64,000 nucleotides of DNA from Francisella sp. SYW-9 (GTDB lineage Bacteria; Pseudomonadota; Gammaproteobacteria; Francisellales; Francisellaceae), in contig NZ_VXKQ01000018.1 of NCBI RefSeq assembly GCF_008711465.1, forward strand, positions 81,854 to 145,853, read 5' to 3'. A program made the translations under genes and the position numbers. Below the pieces are notes generated by a model that was not told the origin of the DNA, made no database searches, and worked only from the letters and a program-made list of their open reading frames with translations. Positions 28,160 to 37,998 of the stretch are shown here, one piece after another (within the stretch, counting starts at the first letter, position 1; every line of letters begins with the position of its first letter).

Positions 28160-29314
28160 ATGAATTTTCCTAAGTTAGAAGACATCATTAACTATGATAT
28201 TAATCATGGTTTTCCTGGCGCAGCTATAAGTGTTTTACATCAAGGCAAAGAAGTTTATAAGAAGATTTTTGGCTATGCTTGTCGTTATGATAAAAAAGCT
28301 CAGCAGCTTAGAAATCCTCAAGAATTAAGTCAGAATATGCTATTTGATGTCGCTTCGATAACAAAAGTTTTTGCGACTACTTATGCGGTTATGTATCTTT
28401 ATCAACGTAATCTTATAAGCTTAGATACTGTAATTATAAAATATATTCCTGAGTTTAGATTTGTTAATACAGAATATATTCCAACAGTCCGTGATTTACT
28501 TAGTCATACTAGTGGAGTCGCGCCATTTTTTGATTTTTATAATAACCAAACAGCTGGCTCATTATATAGTCAAAATCGTCATACAACTATAGAGTTTCTA
28601 AAAACAAAAATGTCGATAGTAGAGTCGCCACATAAGTATTGTATATATAGTGATATAGGTATGCAGATACTAGGATGTGTTATTGAAGCTATTACAAAGC
28701 AACGACTAGATATTTTTCTTGAAGAGAATATTTATTCTAAGCTAGGCTTAAAAGCAACATGCTTTAATCCATTAGAGAAAGGTTTTTTACCAGAAGGTAT
28801 TGTTGCAACGCAAGTTGATGGGCATTGCAATTTTGGCACCACGAATTTTAATAATATAAAAACAGAAACGCTAAGGGGCTATGTGCATGATGAAAAAGCG
28901 CTATACTCTATGGCAGGAGTAGCGGGACATGCAGGATTATTTTCTACAATTGATGACGCAACCACGCTAGCAGAATTAATATATAAAGATAATGCATTTT
29001 TTTCACAAGATACAGTCAAGCTTTTTAGTCAGTCATCTGATACAAATGAGGCTTTTGCTTTAGGGTTTTGGACTGCAAAAGGTCGAAAGAATAGACATTT
29101 GTTTGGAGAAAGGTGTAGTGATCAAACAATAGGCCACTCTGGTTTTACTGGTCAGTGTCTTGTTTCTGACCCTAAAAATAAGGTTACTGTTATGATTATG
29201 ACTAATAGTGTGCATAGTCCTATTATCTATCCTAAGATATTTGAAGGCAAAACATTTAGAACAGGCTTGTATGGACAATTAATAGATTCAGTTTATGATG
29301 AATTAGGAATATAG
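28160..29314 (+). CDS. Serine hydrolase of the beta-lactamase/transpeptidase fold (class C-like)
   Basis: A 384-residue protein of the beta-lactamase family (Pfam Beta-lactamase, as in EstB esterases and AmpC-like hydrolases). It has the nucleophile motif S66-I-T-K69 (VASITKVFAT), the YxN-like Y163-S-D165, and GHSGFTG in the place of the KTG box near residue 322. There is no signal peptide, so it may be a cytoplasmic esterase or peptidase rather than a resistance enzyme. The reading frame is open from inside the ffs gene, but I chose the ATG at 28160, which gives the normal family N-terminus (LEDIINYDINHGFPGAAISV). It may be cotranscribed with the broken sugar porter that starts 9 bases later. 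Confidence 0.8.
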   Translation: MNFPKLEDIINYDINHGFPGAAISVLHQGKEVYKKIFGYACRYDKKAQQLRNPQELSQNMLFDVASITKVFATTYAVMYLYQRNLISLDTVIIKYIPEFRFVNTEYIPTVRDLLSHTSGVAPFFDFYNNQTAGSLYSQNRHTTIEFLKTKMSIVESPHKYCIYSDIGMQILGCVIEAITKQRLDIFLEENIYSKLGLKATCFNPLEKGFLPEGIVATQVDGHCNFGTTNFNNIKTETLRGYVHDEKALYSMAGVAGHAGLFSTIDDATTLAELIYKDNAFFSQDTVKLFSQSSDTNEAFALGFWTAKGRKNRHLFGERCSDQTIGHSGFTGQCLVSDPKNKVTVMIMTNSVHSPIIYPKIFEGKTFRTGLYGQLIDSVYDELGI

Positions 29315-29323
29315 GAGATATTT

Positions 29324-30666
29324 GTGAATTTAAATTTTAGATATAGTTTTAAATATATATTAGCAGTATATATATTGGCTGCAATTTTAGGTGGCTATGC
29401 TTTTTGGCTATTGTTGGCGGAGTAGGCGAGGAGATTAGCCATAGCTTTCATTTAAATACACACCAATTATCGATACTACTAGGATTAGTATTTCTAGGAG
29501 GAGTTTTAGCAAAAATAATTTGGTTGGCTACTGATTATATTGGACGAAAATTTATGATTTTAATTTTCGTAGCTTTTTATATTATTGGAACCTACATCTT
29601 TGTTATAGCTCAAGGATATGAAACCTTGATTATTGCAAGGTTAATTCAAGGAGGGTCGATATTATTAGGGTCTTATGCCTTTCCTATATATGTGACAGAA
29701 ATATCCCCAGCTGACCGACGCGGTAGATATGTAGCTTTGTTCCAATTGTTATGGACTGCGGGGATGTGTCTGTCAGGAATTTTAATATTTTTGTTTTATA
29801 AAACATTTAATTGGAGTGAGTATTTCACTATAACTCTGACTTTTGGAATTATTCTGCTTATAGCTTCATGTTTTTTACCATCTAGTCCAACGTGGTTAGT
29901 TCTTAAAAATAAAATTGATAAGGCTTATGATGTAGTTAAAAAAACACAACCTAATCTTACAGATGCAGAGATTAATAAACATATTGATGATATTAAAGTT
30001 AGTTTAAGAACACATGCACCTAGAACGTTTATTAGTAAAATCTTAATAGGTAAAGATATTTGGCCTGTTGCAATAGTTACTATTGTCTTAATCCTAAATC
30101 AGCTTACAGGGATTAATTTTATTGTTTTCTCATCTGAATTAATAATAGCTCCGTTAACATCAAGTAGCTATGTTGCCCATGCTGCTAATTTTCTTATCTT
30201 GGCGGTTAACTTCATTATTACAATTTTGACAATATTTTTTATTGATAAATGGGGTAGAAAAAGAGTTATTTATCTAGGTTTAACAGTTGCATTGATTAGT
30301 ATGTTAGGGTTGATTATTTTATATAGCCTACCAGGCTTTGCATATAATTATATATTAGTAATTATATTGCTAACAACATGCATTGCTGGTTTGGCTTTTG
30401 GACCTTCTGGAGTAATTGTGACCCTTATAAATGAATTATTACCAAATAGAGTAAGAATAATAGGAATATTTATGGCAGGAGTTATTTCAATGCTATTTTC
30501 ATTTTACTTTATAGGTTATTTCTTAAAAGTGGGTCAGGATTGGGGCTTTAATGTAATGTTTGGACTGTTGTTTATAAGTTCATGTATCTATCTTTGGGTT
30601 GTTAGAAGATTTGTCCCAGAAACATCAGGTAAAACATTAGAAGAGATTGAAAATGAATTTGAGTAA
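29324..30666 (+). pseudogene. Sugar porter (MFS, GalP/XylE-like), frameshifted near the N-terminus
   Basis: The gene starts at GTG 29324 with an AGGAG ribosome-binding site 6 bases before it. Translation gives helix 1 (YILAVYILAAILGGYAF) and then hits TAG at 29423-29425. The remaining helices lie in another frame, open from about 29400 (AIVGGVGEEISHSF) to 30666. In intact sugar porters, LGGxxFGYDxAxVGG is continuous, so a small deletion has removed the GYD region and shifted the frame. The rest is well kept: DRRGRYVALFQ near the middle, DKWGRKRV, and the C-terminal PETSGKTLEEIE. The product would have been a 12-helix sugar:H+ symporter. A TTG at 29404 could give a protein lacking helix 1, which is unlikely to work. 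Confidence 0.8.
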
Positions 30667-30782
30667 ACAATGCTATAGTTTTTGCTTATTAGTTTATTAA
30701 TTATAATATATTTAACTTAATAATGGTGGTGAGACATAATAGATACTGTAGTTATTAGAAATCTAAACAGTAGGGAGATTAG

Positions 30783-31020
30783 ATGAGAAAAATAATACTA
30801 GCAGTGTCGATGATTATGGCTTCTATAATGTTTAGCTTTGGCGACGGTTTGCGTGAAATTGGTAACTATTCTAGTGCTAACTTTCCACCACCTGTGCTTG
30901 AGTTAGCTATGTAAGTTTAATTTCACTTATGGGCTAGTGTATACCAAAAGTAGTGTTACTAATAAAATACCATATGTTTTACCTTTAAATGAAGTAATAG
31001 CTTTTTATTCCGATGAATAG
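30783..31020 (+). pseudogene. Small secreted-protein gene, apparently frameshifted
   Basis: Not a known family. An ATG at 30783, with AGGGAG about 7 bases upstream, opens a 43-codon frame ending at TAA 30912. It begins with a signal peptide (MRKIILAVSMIMASIMFSFG). Directly after it, another frame is open from 30907 to the TAG at 31018 and reads as a plausible beta-rich chain (FTYGLVYTKSSV ... LPLNEVIAFYSDE). Joined by a one-base shift near 30907-30914 they would make a secreted protein of about 78 residues. The first 43 codons could also be a real short peptide gene. This is the only gene-like content in the 364-base gap. Confidence 0.45.
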
Positions 31021-31030
31021 AAATATATAT

Positions 31031-31759
31031 TTACACACCTCCAGCATTTAGTCTAGATTTATCTGTTTCTGGGACAAGTCTTAATTTAGCTATTTTAGCT
31101 ATTGCATCCCAATCCTCTTGTGAAATATAAATACCTTTTTCAAGTATGTTATTTTTCTTTATTAATAAGGTTTTATGATCTAAATAATCGTCATATAAAT
31201 TAGAATTTGGTAATGTTATATTTTCTTTTCTAATATTTATCTCTAAGTTTTGACTATCAATATATTTTGCATCTACTAGTGAAAAATATATATTGGGTGC
31301 TTTATCTTGGGGGTTTATTATATATATTGTACTTTTACCGCTGGATTTATTTGACCACTGCGCTTTTACTGATAAGCCTTTATTTGCTAATCTTTGTAAA
31401 AAACCATATGCTAGTGAGCGGTTATGGCAATTTTCTATAAATAAATTAACTTCATTATTAGTGTCTAAGAATGACTGTGCATAAGCTAATATATTAGCAA
31501 GGTAGCATAGTATGCTTCCTCCGTGAAGATTTACTTTTAATTCTGTTTCAGATTCTTTAATTTCAGCAGGTTTATAGCTATCATACTTTAAATAATTTAA
31601 AGCTTTAATAAAGTCTTTAATAGCATTTAACTCTATTAGTTCTGAATCTGCAATTATATTTGCAATAATAACAGCATCACCATATGGAACATTTAGCCCC
31701 CTGAAGGCTTTTCTACATATATTAACTATTTCATTGTGTGAAACATGCATTTTAAACAC
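31031..31759 (-). CDS. DUF3726-family protein
   Basis: A 242-residue cytoplasmic protein that I place in DUF3726 from its C-terminal block DWDAIAKIAKLRLVPETDKSRLNAGG, split into a helix and the VPxTExSRxxGAG-like tail, and from the N-terminal SHNEIVNICRKAFRGLNVPYGDA. The N-terminal part resembles the first domain of the Ldh2/malate dehydrogenase family, but no dinucleotide-binding or catalytic residues are obvious. No function is known. It is the last gene of the leftward RidA-aldehyde dehydrogenase-M19-BCCT operon, 7 bases after the 559-residue protein, which suggests the two act together. Confidence 0.65.
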   Translation of the reverse strand: MFKMHVSHNEIVNICRKAFRGLNVPYGDAVIIANIIADSELIELNAIKDFIKALNYLKYDSYKPAEIKESETELKVNLHGGSILCYLANILAYAQSFLDTNNEVNLFIENCHNRSLAYGFLQRLANKGLSVKAQWSNKSSGKSTIYIINPQDKAPNIYFSLVDAKYIDSQNLEINIRKENITLPNSNLYDDYLDHKTLLIKKNNILEKGIYISQEDWDAIAKIAKLRLVPETDKSRLNAGGV

Positions 31760-31766
31760 TCCTATT

Positions 31767-33446
31767 TTAAGAATTTATAGTTGGACAAAGAGGAAATAAC
31801 CAGTCATCATTATTTGCTTCACTTAATAAAGGTGCTCCTTGAAAGAAAGTCACTCGGACCCAACGGTCAGATCTTGGATCAAACTTAGTTGCTCCTAGAA
31901 ATGATAATTTACATCTTAATAAGTCAATGGGTAACATGTCCTTTGCAAGAATATTAATCTGTATATCACCCATTAATTTAGAGTCCATAGTGCAAATCCT
32001 TCTGGTAATAGGACCATATTGGGGGTTATCTATTATAAATTGTAGTAGCTTATTTTCAGATGCTTGAGTAATAATAATCTTATAAAAATCTGAGACTTGA
32101 CGAGCTATATCTAATGGTAGTTCTTTATCATCTCCTAGTTCACTACCCCTTATACCAAGACGAGGTTCTTCCTTATTTTCCGAAGAATACCAGAACCAAT
32201 AATTATTTTCAGGTTTAGAAAAATTGATACTAATAGCCCAATCATATTTATTTTGTAGTAATTCTTTCATTTCTTTAATTGTCATACAAGGAGACAATGC
32301 TAAATCCTCACTAACCAAAGTCATATTTAGAGAATGTGGATCAGTATATTCAGGATATGCCTCTAATAAGCAAGATATAAAAATTTCCTGTGCTTCAAAG
32401 CTAAGTGTTTCATTATTTTTAATGATTTTATCCCACTTAGTATTATTTATTGATATATTCTCTAAAGAGATAATAATTATATTTATATCTTTCACAGCCT
32501 GTATATTTAATAGATTTTGTTGTTCATCTATAGTTACTATTTCTTTTAAATACTGTTGAGCTCGCTTAACAAAAGATAGGACTTTATTTCTTTTATTATA
32601 CGAAATATCTAAGTCAAAAATTAAGGATAATACTTTTTCACGTTCAGAAATCCACTGATCAATAACACATGGGTGGTTTATAAGAAAAGGTGCCATACCT
32701 AGCCCTGTAGCATTACCAATACCTATATATCGTTGAATTTTTTTATCTAAAACAGTTGCGGTAGATTCTGCTTGTTGTTTTGCAATGAAATGTATCCAAT
32801 CAATACTAAACTGACGTAATATATATACCGCACACATTTGCGCTTCAAAAGCTAGATTAAAATCAGAATTGTTTTCTAATAAGTTGAAGTCACAAATTCC
32901 GAATTTACCATTGCCATAAACAGCCGTTGTTCTTAGTATATATCCAACCTCGGCCAAAGTTTTTAAATTAGGTTGTTTTCCCTCTTTAAGACTTTTTAAT
33001 ATATGATCAAAAACTCTTACACTTTTGTTAGCTCTAGCAAGTACCAAAATTTTATTAGAGTTTCTTCCATATTCTTGTTTAGGAACATTATTATATAGAT
33101 CTTGGAATAGTTGAGTGCTGATTTTCCCCTTTACAAGAGCAAAGGTTACGTCCCATTTTTCAGCAATAACTCTGTCATCACGTTCATTATCTTTAATTTT
33201 GTTTGAAAAGAGTACAAGGTTATAAAATCCATTTTTTGTATTGAGTCTGTAAATAGCACATCCATAACCTTCAGGTGATAAATCCCATTTTTCGATAGAT
33301 ATTTCCCATTCATTATTAAAGAATCGGCGAATTAATCTGCGAGCAAAGCTTAGTCTACTCTGGTGCATAGCTCCTAGCCTTTTTGGGTCCATTACGATTT
33401 TAGGGTCACGCAAGAGGTTATTTATTTGTTTATTTGTTTTCTTCAT
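31767..33446 (-). CDS. Uncharacterised conserved protein, 559 residues
   Basis: I do not recognise a domain with known function. The protein is soluble and has no signal peptide. It has a basic N-terminus (LGAMHQSRLSFARRLIRRFF), a beta-rich stretch resembling a nucleotide-binding N-lobe (SPEGYGCAIYRLNTKNGFYNL near residues 57-77, abbreviated as GYGxAxYRL), a VYGNGKFGICDF motif near 176, and RYIGIGNATGLGMAPFLINHP near 240-260. I recall proteins of this kind beside DUF3726 genes in pseudomonads and rhodobacters. The operon position, between a BCCT transporter and DUF3726, suggests a catabolic or processing role for the imported compound. The function is open. Confidence 0.6.
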   Translation of the reverse strand: MKKTNKQINNLLRDPKIVMDPKRLGAMHQSRLSFARRLIRRFFNNEWEISIEKWDLSPEGYGCAIYRLNTKNGFYNLVLFSNKIKDNERDDRVIAEKWDVTFALVKGKISTQLFQDLYNNVPKQEYGRNSNKILVLARANKSVRVFDHILKSLKEGKQPNLKTLAEVGYILRTTAVYGNGKFGICDFNLLENNSDFNLAFEAQMCAVYILRQFSIDWIHFIAKQQAESTATVLDKKIQRYIGIGNATGLGMAPFLINHPCVIDQWISEREKVLSLIFDLDISYNKRNKVLSFVKRAQQYLKEIVTIDEQQNLLNIQAVKDINIIIISLENISINNTKWDKIIKNNETLSFEAQEIFISCLLEAYPEYTDPHSLNMTLVSEDLALSPCMTIKEMKELLQNKYDWAISINFSKPENNYWFWYSSENKEEPRLGIRGSELGDDKELPLDIARQVSDFYKIIITQASENKLLQFIIDNPQYGPITRRICTMDSKLMGDIQINILAKDMLPIDLLRCKLSFLGATKFDPRSDRWVRVTFFQGAPLLSEANNDDWLFPLCPTINS

Positions 33447-33476
33447 TTTTATATGTTCCTATTTAAATAAGTACTA

Positions 33477-35036
33477 TTATAAATTCTGCTCTTTTAGCAT
33501 TTTCCTTGCTATTGATGGAGCATTCCAGAGTGAAGGTAATAATATTAATGAAACAGGTGCTGCTGTGATTATTATAAAGGATTGTAGAGCCCCTATACTT
33601 CCGCTACCCATAGATATTAAAATAATCGCAGTTACACCCATTAGAATGCCCCATAAGCATCTAACCATTTTATTTGGTTGATAATCACCACTTAAAACAA
33701 CACTAATAGTGTATGTAATACTATCTCCTGTTGTAACAATAAATATTACTGTAAGAATCAAAAATAGTATCGTTATAATCAGCGGTGCTGGCAGATATGA
33801 TGCAATAGCTATTAAAACCGCTGGCTGACTACCGTGGATATAAGCTTGGCTAATGCTTCCTGGATGAGACATTTCTAAGAAAATCCCTGTTCCACCAACA
33901 ATAGAAAACCAGAAACAAGTCGCTACAGGAGCAACGATGCTTACAGCAGCAACAAGTTGCCTAATAGTTCTGCCTCGAGAGATTCGAGCTATAAAAATAG
34001 CCATCATAGGACCATATCCTAAGAACCATCCCCAGAAAAATACTGTCCATTGGCTTAACCAATGTTCATTACCACGATATGTGGCCATTGGAATAAATTT
34101 TTGTATAAGAGTGCCCATTCCTTGTAAATATCCATTGATAATGAAATTAGTTGGACCAAAGATCAAAATGAAAATCATTAACACAACCGCAAGAATAACA
34201 TTACACCGACTAAGAAACTGTAAGCCTTTGTTCATACCTGTAAGAGCAGATAGGGTATAAATAATTACTGTGATTAAGATAATAACTGATTGAGTTATGA
34301 TTCCATTTGGGATATGTAGTAATACTTTTAAAGAATAGCCTATTTGTAAACCAAGAAAACCAATAGGTCCAATTGTGCCAGCAGCAACTGCAACTATACA
34401 ACAAGCATCAATTAGACCTCCAAAGAAACCACCTAATACTCTTTTTCCAAATATAGGGTAAAGTAAAGTTCTTGGTTTTAATGGTAATCCCTTATCATAA
34501 TGTAAATACATCAATACTATAGATGTTAAGCTGCCTAAAATACTCCAAGCTAGAAAGCCCCAATGCATAAATGATTGAGCGAGGGCGTTGATAGCATTTT
34601 GATATGCTGAATGACTAGATAAAAATATTGGTGATGGATTTATATAATGAGAAACAGGCTCGGCAGCTGCCCAGAAAACTCCGCCTCCAGCTAGTAATGT
34701 ACAGACAATCATTGAAACCCATTTAAAGGCATTTATTTCTGGCTTGTTAAGTTTGCCTAATTTTATATATCCTGTTCTTCCGAGAGCCAGAAAAATGGCA
34801 ATAAAGAACGTCAAAAATAAAAGAATTTGCCAGAAAGGACCAAAAATATTTGTACACCAATTAAAGCATATTTCTATAGTTTTAGTTAACCATTGACTAT
34901 CTATTAAGTCTATTATTATGAATAATAATATGAACCCGCCACTCAACCAAAAGGCTGGATTATGCAGCTGCAAATCTCTAGATATTTGTGAAAGAGATAT
35001 TCGAGGTGTTTTATTATTTTTATCTGAATTATTCAT
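33477..35036 (-). CDS. BCCT-family transporter
   Basis: A 519-residue, 12-helix secondary transporter of the betaine/choline/carnitine family. The family signature is seen in FMHWGFLAWSILGSL near residue 157 and FFWGWFLGYGPMMAIFIARISRGRT near 335-360 (the helix-8 signature plus the following loop). In glycine-betaine carriers the helix-8 box is WAWWISWSP; here it reads WGWFLGYGP, so two tryptophans of the substrate box are Phe and Tyr. That points to a quaternary-ammonium or zwitterionic substrate other than plain betaine. It lies in the RidA-ALDH-M19 operon, so it is likely the importer for the compound degraded there. Confidence 0.88.
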   Translation of the reverse strand: MNNSDKNNKTPRISLSQISRDLQLHNPAFWLSGGFILLFIIIDLIDSQWLTKTIEICFNWCTNIFGPFWQILLFLTFFIAIFLALGRTGYIKLGKLNKPEINAFKWVSMIVCTLLAGGGVFWAAAEPVSHYINPSPIFLSSHSAYQNAINALAQSFMHWGFLAWSILGSLTSIVLMYLHYDKGLPLKPRTLLYPIFGKRVLGGFFGGLIDACCIVAVAAGTIGPIGFLGLQIGYSLKVLLHIPNGIITQSVIILITVIIYTLSALTGMNKGLQFLSRCNVILAVVLMIFILIFGPTNFIINGYLQGMGTLIQKFIPMATYRGNEHWLSQWTVFFWGWFLGYGPMMAIFIARISRGRTIRQLVAAVSIVAPVATCFWFSIVGGTGIFLEMSHPGSISQAYIHGSQPAVLIAIASYLPAPLIITILFLILTVIFIVTTGDSITYTISVVLSGDYQPNKMVRCLWGILMGVTAIILISMGSGSIGALQSFIIITAAPVSLILLPSLWNAPSIARKMLKEQNL

Positions 35037-35057
35037 ATCAACCCTCTATAATTATAC

Positions 35058-36044
35058 TTATGTTCTTTTTAAACCATCTTTTAGGAAGTCAAACCAATTT
35101 CGGCCAAGTATTTTGCTACATTCTTGCTTATTAAAACCATGCTTCAAGAGACCCTCATATATATTTTCAAGACCATTATTTTTATCAAACCAAGAGGGTA
35201 AAGAAGGCCAGCCAGAATTATTTGCATTACCTTCACCGTAGTCCATTTCTTTTGACCAACGTCCATTACGCATCCACTCTAAAACATCTAATGGTTGATT
35301 TGAACATAAGTCGCTACCAATACCTAGATGATCAACTCCTATCATATCTGCAGTATCAGCAACCATTTGACAGAACTCTTCTAAAGTACAATCGCTATGG
35401 CTAGGCAAGTGAAATGGATATAAACTAAAGCCAAGTAATCCGCCACGTTTAGCTAGAGATTTAATTACATTACTAGACTTGTTTCGTAATGCCGGTTTTG
35501 CAAAACTAGGATTTGCATGACTTATACATATTGGCCGAGAAGATTTATCTATAGTTTCTAGAGTCGATCGTTCTGCGCTATGCGACATATCTATAATCAT
35601 GCCGACCCTATTCATTTCTTCAATAGCTTGACATCCAAATCGAGTAAGGCCTGGATCTTCTTTTTCATAGCAACCTGTTGCAAGTAGACTTTGGTTATTG
35701 TAGGTTAATTGCATAATAAGTAAACCTTGCTTACGCATAACTTCGATTAAGCCAATTTCATCTTCTATTGGAGAGCAGTTTTGTGCACCAAAAAAAATAC
35801 CAACTTTTCCTGTTTGTTTAGCAGTAAGTACATCACTCATATTCATTACTGGCATAATTAAATCAGAATATAGTTCAAAGTACTTATTCCATTCAGCAAA
35901 CCTTGTTAATGTTTCTCTTGCATTCTCATGGTATACAAGAGTTACATGTACAGCCGTAACCCCACTTTCTTTTAGATTTAAAAAGTATTTTTTGTCCCAA
36001 AAACAATATTGAAGACCATCAATAATTAAATTTTCACTATACAT
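35058..36044 (-). CDS. M19 (renal dipeptidase)-like amidohydrolase
   Basis: A 328-residue TIM-barrel protein of the M19 family. In canonical M19 dipeptidases the first zinc ligands are HxD in a DGHND motif and the bridging glutamate is in EGGH. Here the equivalent sites read IDGLQY (near residue 8) and FGAQNCSPIED (near 103). The later histidines remain, in DMSHSAERS and CISHANPS, and so does the GIGSDL motif near 241. So the metal site is altered and a different substrate than dipeptides is likely. Similar proteins, as I recall, sit beside dimethylglycine and betaine catabolism genes in pseudomonads. It lies between the aldehyde dehydrogenase and BCCT genes in one operon. Confidence 0.75.
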   Translation of the reverse strand: MYSENLIIDGLQYCFWDKKYFLNLKESGVTAVHVTLVYHENARETLTRFAEWNKYFELYSDLIMPVMNMSDVLTAKQTGKVGIFFGAQNCSPIEDEIGLIEVMRKQGLLIMQLTYNNQSLLATGCYEKEDPGLTRFGCQAIEEMNRVGMIIDMSHSAERSTLETIDKSSRPICISHANPSFAKPALRNKSSNVIKSLAKRGGLLGFSLYPFHLPSHSDCTLEEFCQMVADTADMIGVDHLGIGSDLCSNQPLDVLEWMRNGRWSKEMDYGEGNANNSGWPSLPSWFDKNNGLENIYEGLLKHGFNKQECSKILGRNWFDFLKDGLKRT

Positions 36045-36060
36045 AAGTTATCCCTAAGTA

Positions 36061-37512
36061 TTAATATGGACGTTGATAAGCAGTTTTAACAATAGTATAA
36101 AAATCTTTTGCATATTGACCTTGCTCTCTTGGTCCAAAGCTAGATTCTTTTCTACCCCCAAATGGAACATGATAATCTGTTCCTGCGGTAGGTAAGTTAA
36201 CCATCACACAACCAGTTTGAGCTTTAGCTTTGAAGAAATGACTTTGTTTAAAACTCTGTGTAATGATGCCTGATGTTAAGCCATACCTTGTTTGGTTTAC
36301 TAATTCTAATCCATGTTCTAAATCATCAGCTTTTATGATACAAGCCATTGGTGCAAAAATTTCTTCTTGATTAATATCCCAGCTGTTATCTGTATTAGTA
36401 AATAAGGTTGGAGACATATAATAACCTTCATGGTTTAAGTGTAGCCTTTCACCACCAAACAATAATTCAGCACCTAGGTCTTTTGCTCTATTAACCCACT
36501 CAAGATTTGACTGTAATTGAAGATCACTAGCTACAGGACCCATAAATATATCTTTATCTAATGCATGTCCAACCTTAAGTGTTTTTAACTTATTTACTAA
36601 TGTATCAACATATTCATCATATTTTTTATTTGAAACAATCAACCTAGATGATGCAGTGCATTTTTGTCCTGTTCCAGAAAAAGAACCTCCTATGGTAGCT
36701 TCAATAGCTGTTGTTATATCGGCATCATCTGCAATATATAAAGCATTTTTGCTGCCCATCTCTAATTGGCACCTAACAAAATTTTGTGATGTAGCTTTAG
36801 CAACCTTTCTACCAATATCTACAGACCCTGTAAAACTAACTGCTTGAATTTTCTTAGAGTTAATTAGTCTATCTCCAACATCAGCTCCGCTACCTAGAAC
36901 TAGGTTAAAAGTGCCATTTGGTAAATTATGTTTGTTGATTATTTCAGTTAAAATAACGGCACTTGCTGGAGTTAAATTTGCAGGTTTCCATATGATACTA
37001 TTTCCAAATGCTAATGCTGGTGCAATTTTCCATGCAGCTGTTGCTATTGGAAAGTTCCAAGGAGAAATTATAACTACTGTACCAACTGCTTCACGCGATA
37101 CATCAATAGTCACATCATCTCGAACAGAATCTACATGATCTCCTATTTGTCGTAGAACTTCAGCAGCAAAGTATTGAAAAAATTGTCCAGAACGATAAAC
37201 CTCACCTCTACCTTCAGCAAGAGTTTTTCCTTCTTCTAAGGCAATTATCTTTCCTATTTCTTCACAACGAGCAATTAATTCATCTCCAATAGATTGTAAT
37301 ATTCTCTGTTTATGTTCAAGGGAAGTTTTTTCCCATATTGGTTGAGCTTCATTTGCTGAATCAATCGCCAGTTTAACTTGATCAGAAGAAGCTTGAGCAA
37401 AGTCGCCAATGTTATGTGTAATATCAGAAGGGTTAATGTTTTTTATAGTTTTATATCCTTCAATCCATTGTCCATTAATATATATTGATTTTTCAGGTTG
37501 TATATTTAGCAT
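36061..37512 (-). CDS. NAD(P)-dependent aldehyde dehydrogenase
   Basis: A 483-residue member of the ALDH superfamily that oxidises an aldehyde to a carboxylate. The catalytic Cys285 lies in SGTGQKCTASSR and the general base Glu251 in QLEMGSKNALYI. The NAD(P)-binding PWNFPIATAAWKIAPAL near 151 and FTGSVDIGRKV near 228 are standard. The sequence around EMGSKN, with semialdehyde-type features, suggests a semialdehyde or 2,5-dioxovalerate-type substrate, but this is only a guess. Its position 24 bases after the RidA gene and before the M19 gene marks it as the oxidative step of the operon. Confidence 0.9.
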   Translation of the reverse strand: MLNIQPEKSIYINGQWIEGYKTIKNINPSDITHNIGDFAQASSDQVKLAIDSANEAQPIWEKTSLEHKQRILQSIGDELIARCEEIGKIIALEEGKTLAEGRGEVYRSGQFFQYFAAEVLRQIGDHVDSVRDDVTIDVSREAVGTVVIISPWNFPIATAAWKIAPALAFGNSIIWKPANLTPASAVILTEIINKHNLPNGTFNLVLGSGADVGDRLINSKKIQAVSFTGSVDIGRKVAKATSQNFVRCQLEMGSKNALYIADDADITTAIEATIGGSFSGTGQKCTASSRLIVSNKKYDEYVDTLVNKLKTLKVGHALDKDIFMGPVASDLQLQSNLEWVNRAKDLGAELLFGGERLHLNHEGYYMSPTLFTNTDNSWDINQEEIFAPMACIIKADDLEHGLELVNQTRYGLTSGIITQSFKQSHFFKAKAQTGCVMVNLPTAGTDYHVPFGGRKESSFGPREQGQYAKDFYTIVKTAYQRPY

Positions 37513-37536
37513 AAGAAAATTTCCTTAACTTAGAGT

Positions 37537-37926
37537 TTATTTATTTTGTTCAGTTGTTGCGTACACTACTAATTCTACTAACATTTCTTTTCTAGCAAGT
37601 CCGGCAACTACAACAGCTGCTCTATTTGGATAAGGTGCTTTAAAATATTCAGAATATATTTGATTAAATGTTGCAAGATATTCTCTATCTGTGACATAAA
37701 TTAAGACTTGCAAAGTAGCATCGATAGTTAGATTTGCAGATTCCAGTGTATGTTTTAAATTTTCCATTACCTGGCGAGATTGACTTTCTATCCCTCCATC
37801 AACAACACGGCCACTTTTATCTATAGGTATTTGAGCAGTATATAATGTTTTATTGCTAGTTATAACCCATTCAAAAGGTGACTTAGATGGTGGTAAATCT
37901 GTTTTTATAGCTTTTTTATAATTCAT
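37537..37926 (-). CDS. RidA-family (YjgF/YER057c/UK114) deaminase
   Basis: A 129-residue RidA-like protein, the first gene of the leftward operon. RidA proteins hydrolyse reactive enamine/imine intermediates to keto acids and ammonia. The key arginine in the YPNRAAVVV stretch near residue 98 and the glutamate in MLVELVVYA near residue 120 are both present, so it should be active. Its presence suggests that an amine or amino acid is oxidised to an imine in this pathway. It is divergent from the LysR gene across a 146-base gap. Confidence 0.87.
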   Translation of the reverse strand: MNYKKAIKTDLPPSKSPFEWVITSNKTLYTAQIPIDKSGRVVDGGIESQSRQVMENLKHTLESANLTIDATLQVLIYVTDREYLATFNQIYSEYFKAPYPNRAAVVVAGLARKEMLVELVVYATTEQNK

Positions 37927-37998
37927 ATTTTTTTCAAAGTTAACAAATGAATATAAAAAGCTTAAAAGTATAGTTTTGTTAAATCAATCTTGTTATTC

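Noticed and set aside
29404..30666. Sugar porter read as an intact gene from TTG 29404
   Set aside because: It lacks helix 1 and the ribosome-binding site lies before the GTG at 29324 in another frame, so a frameshifted gene is the better reading.
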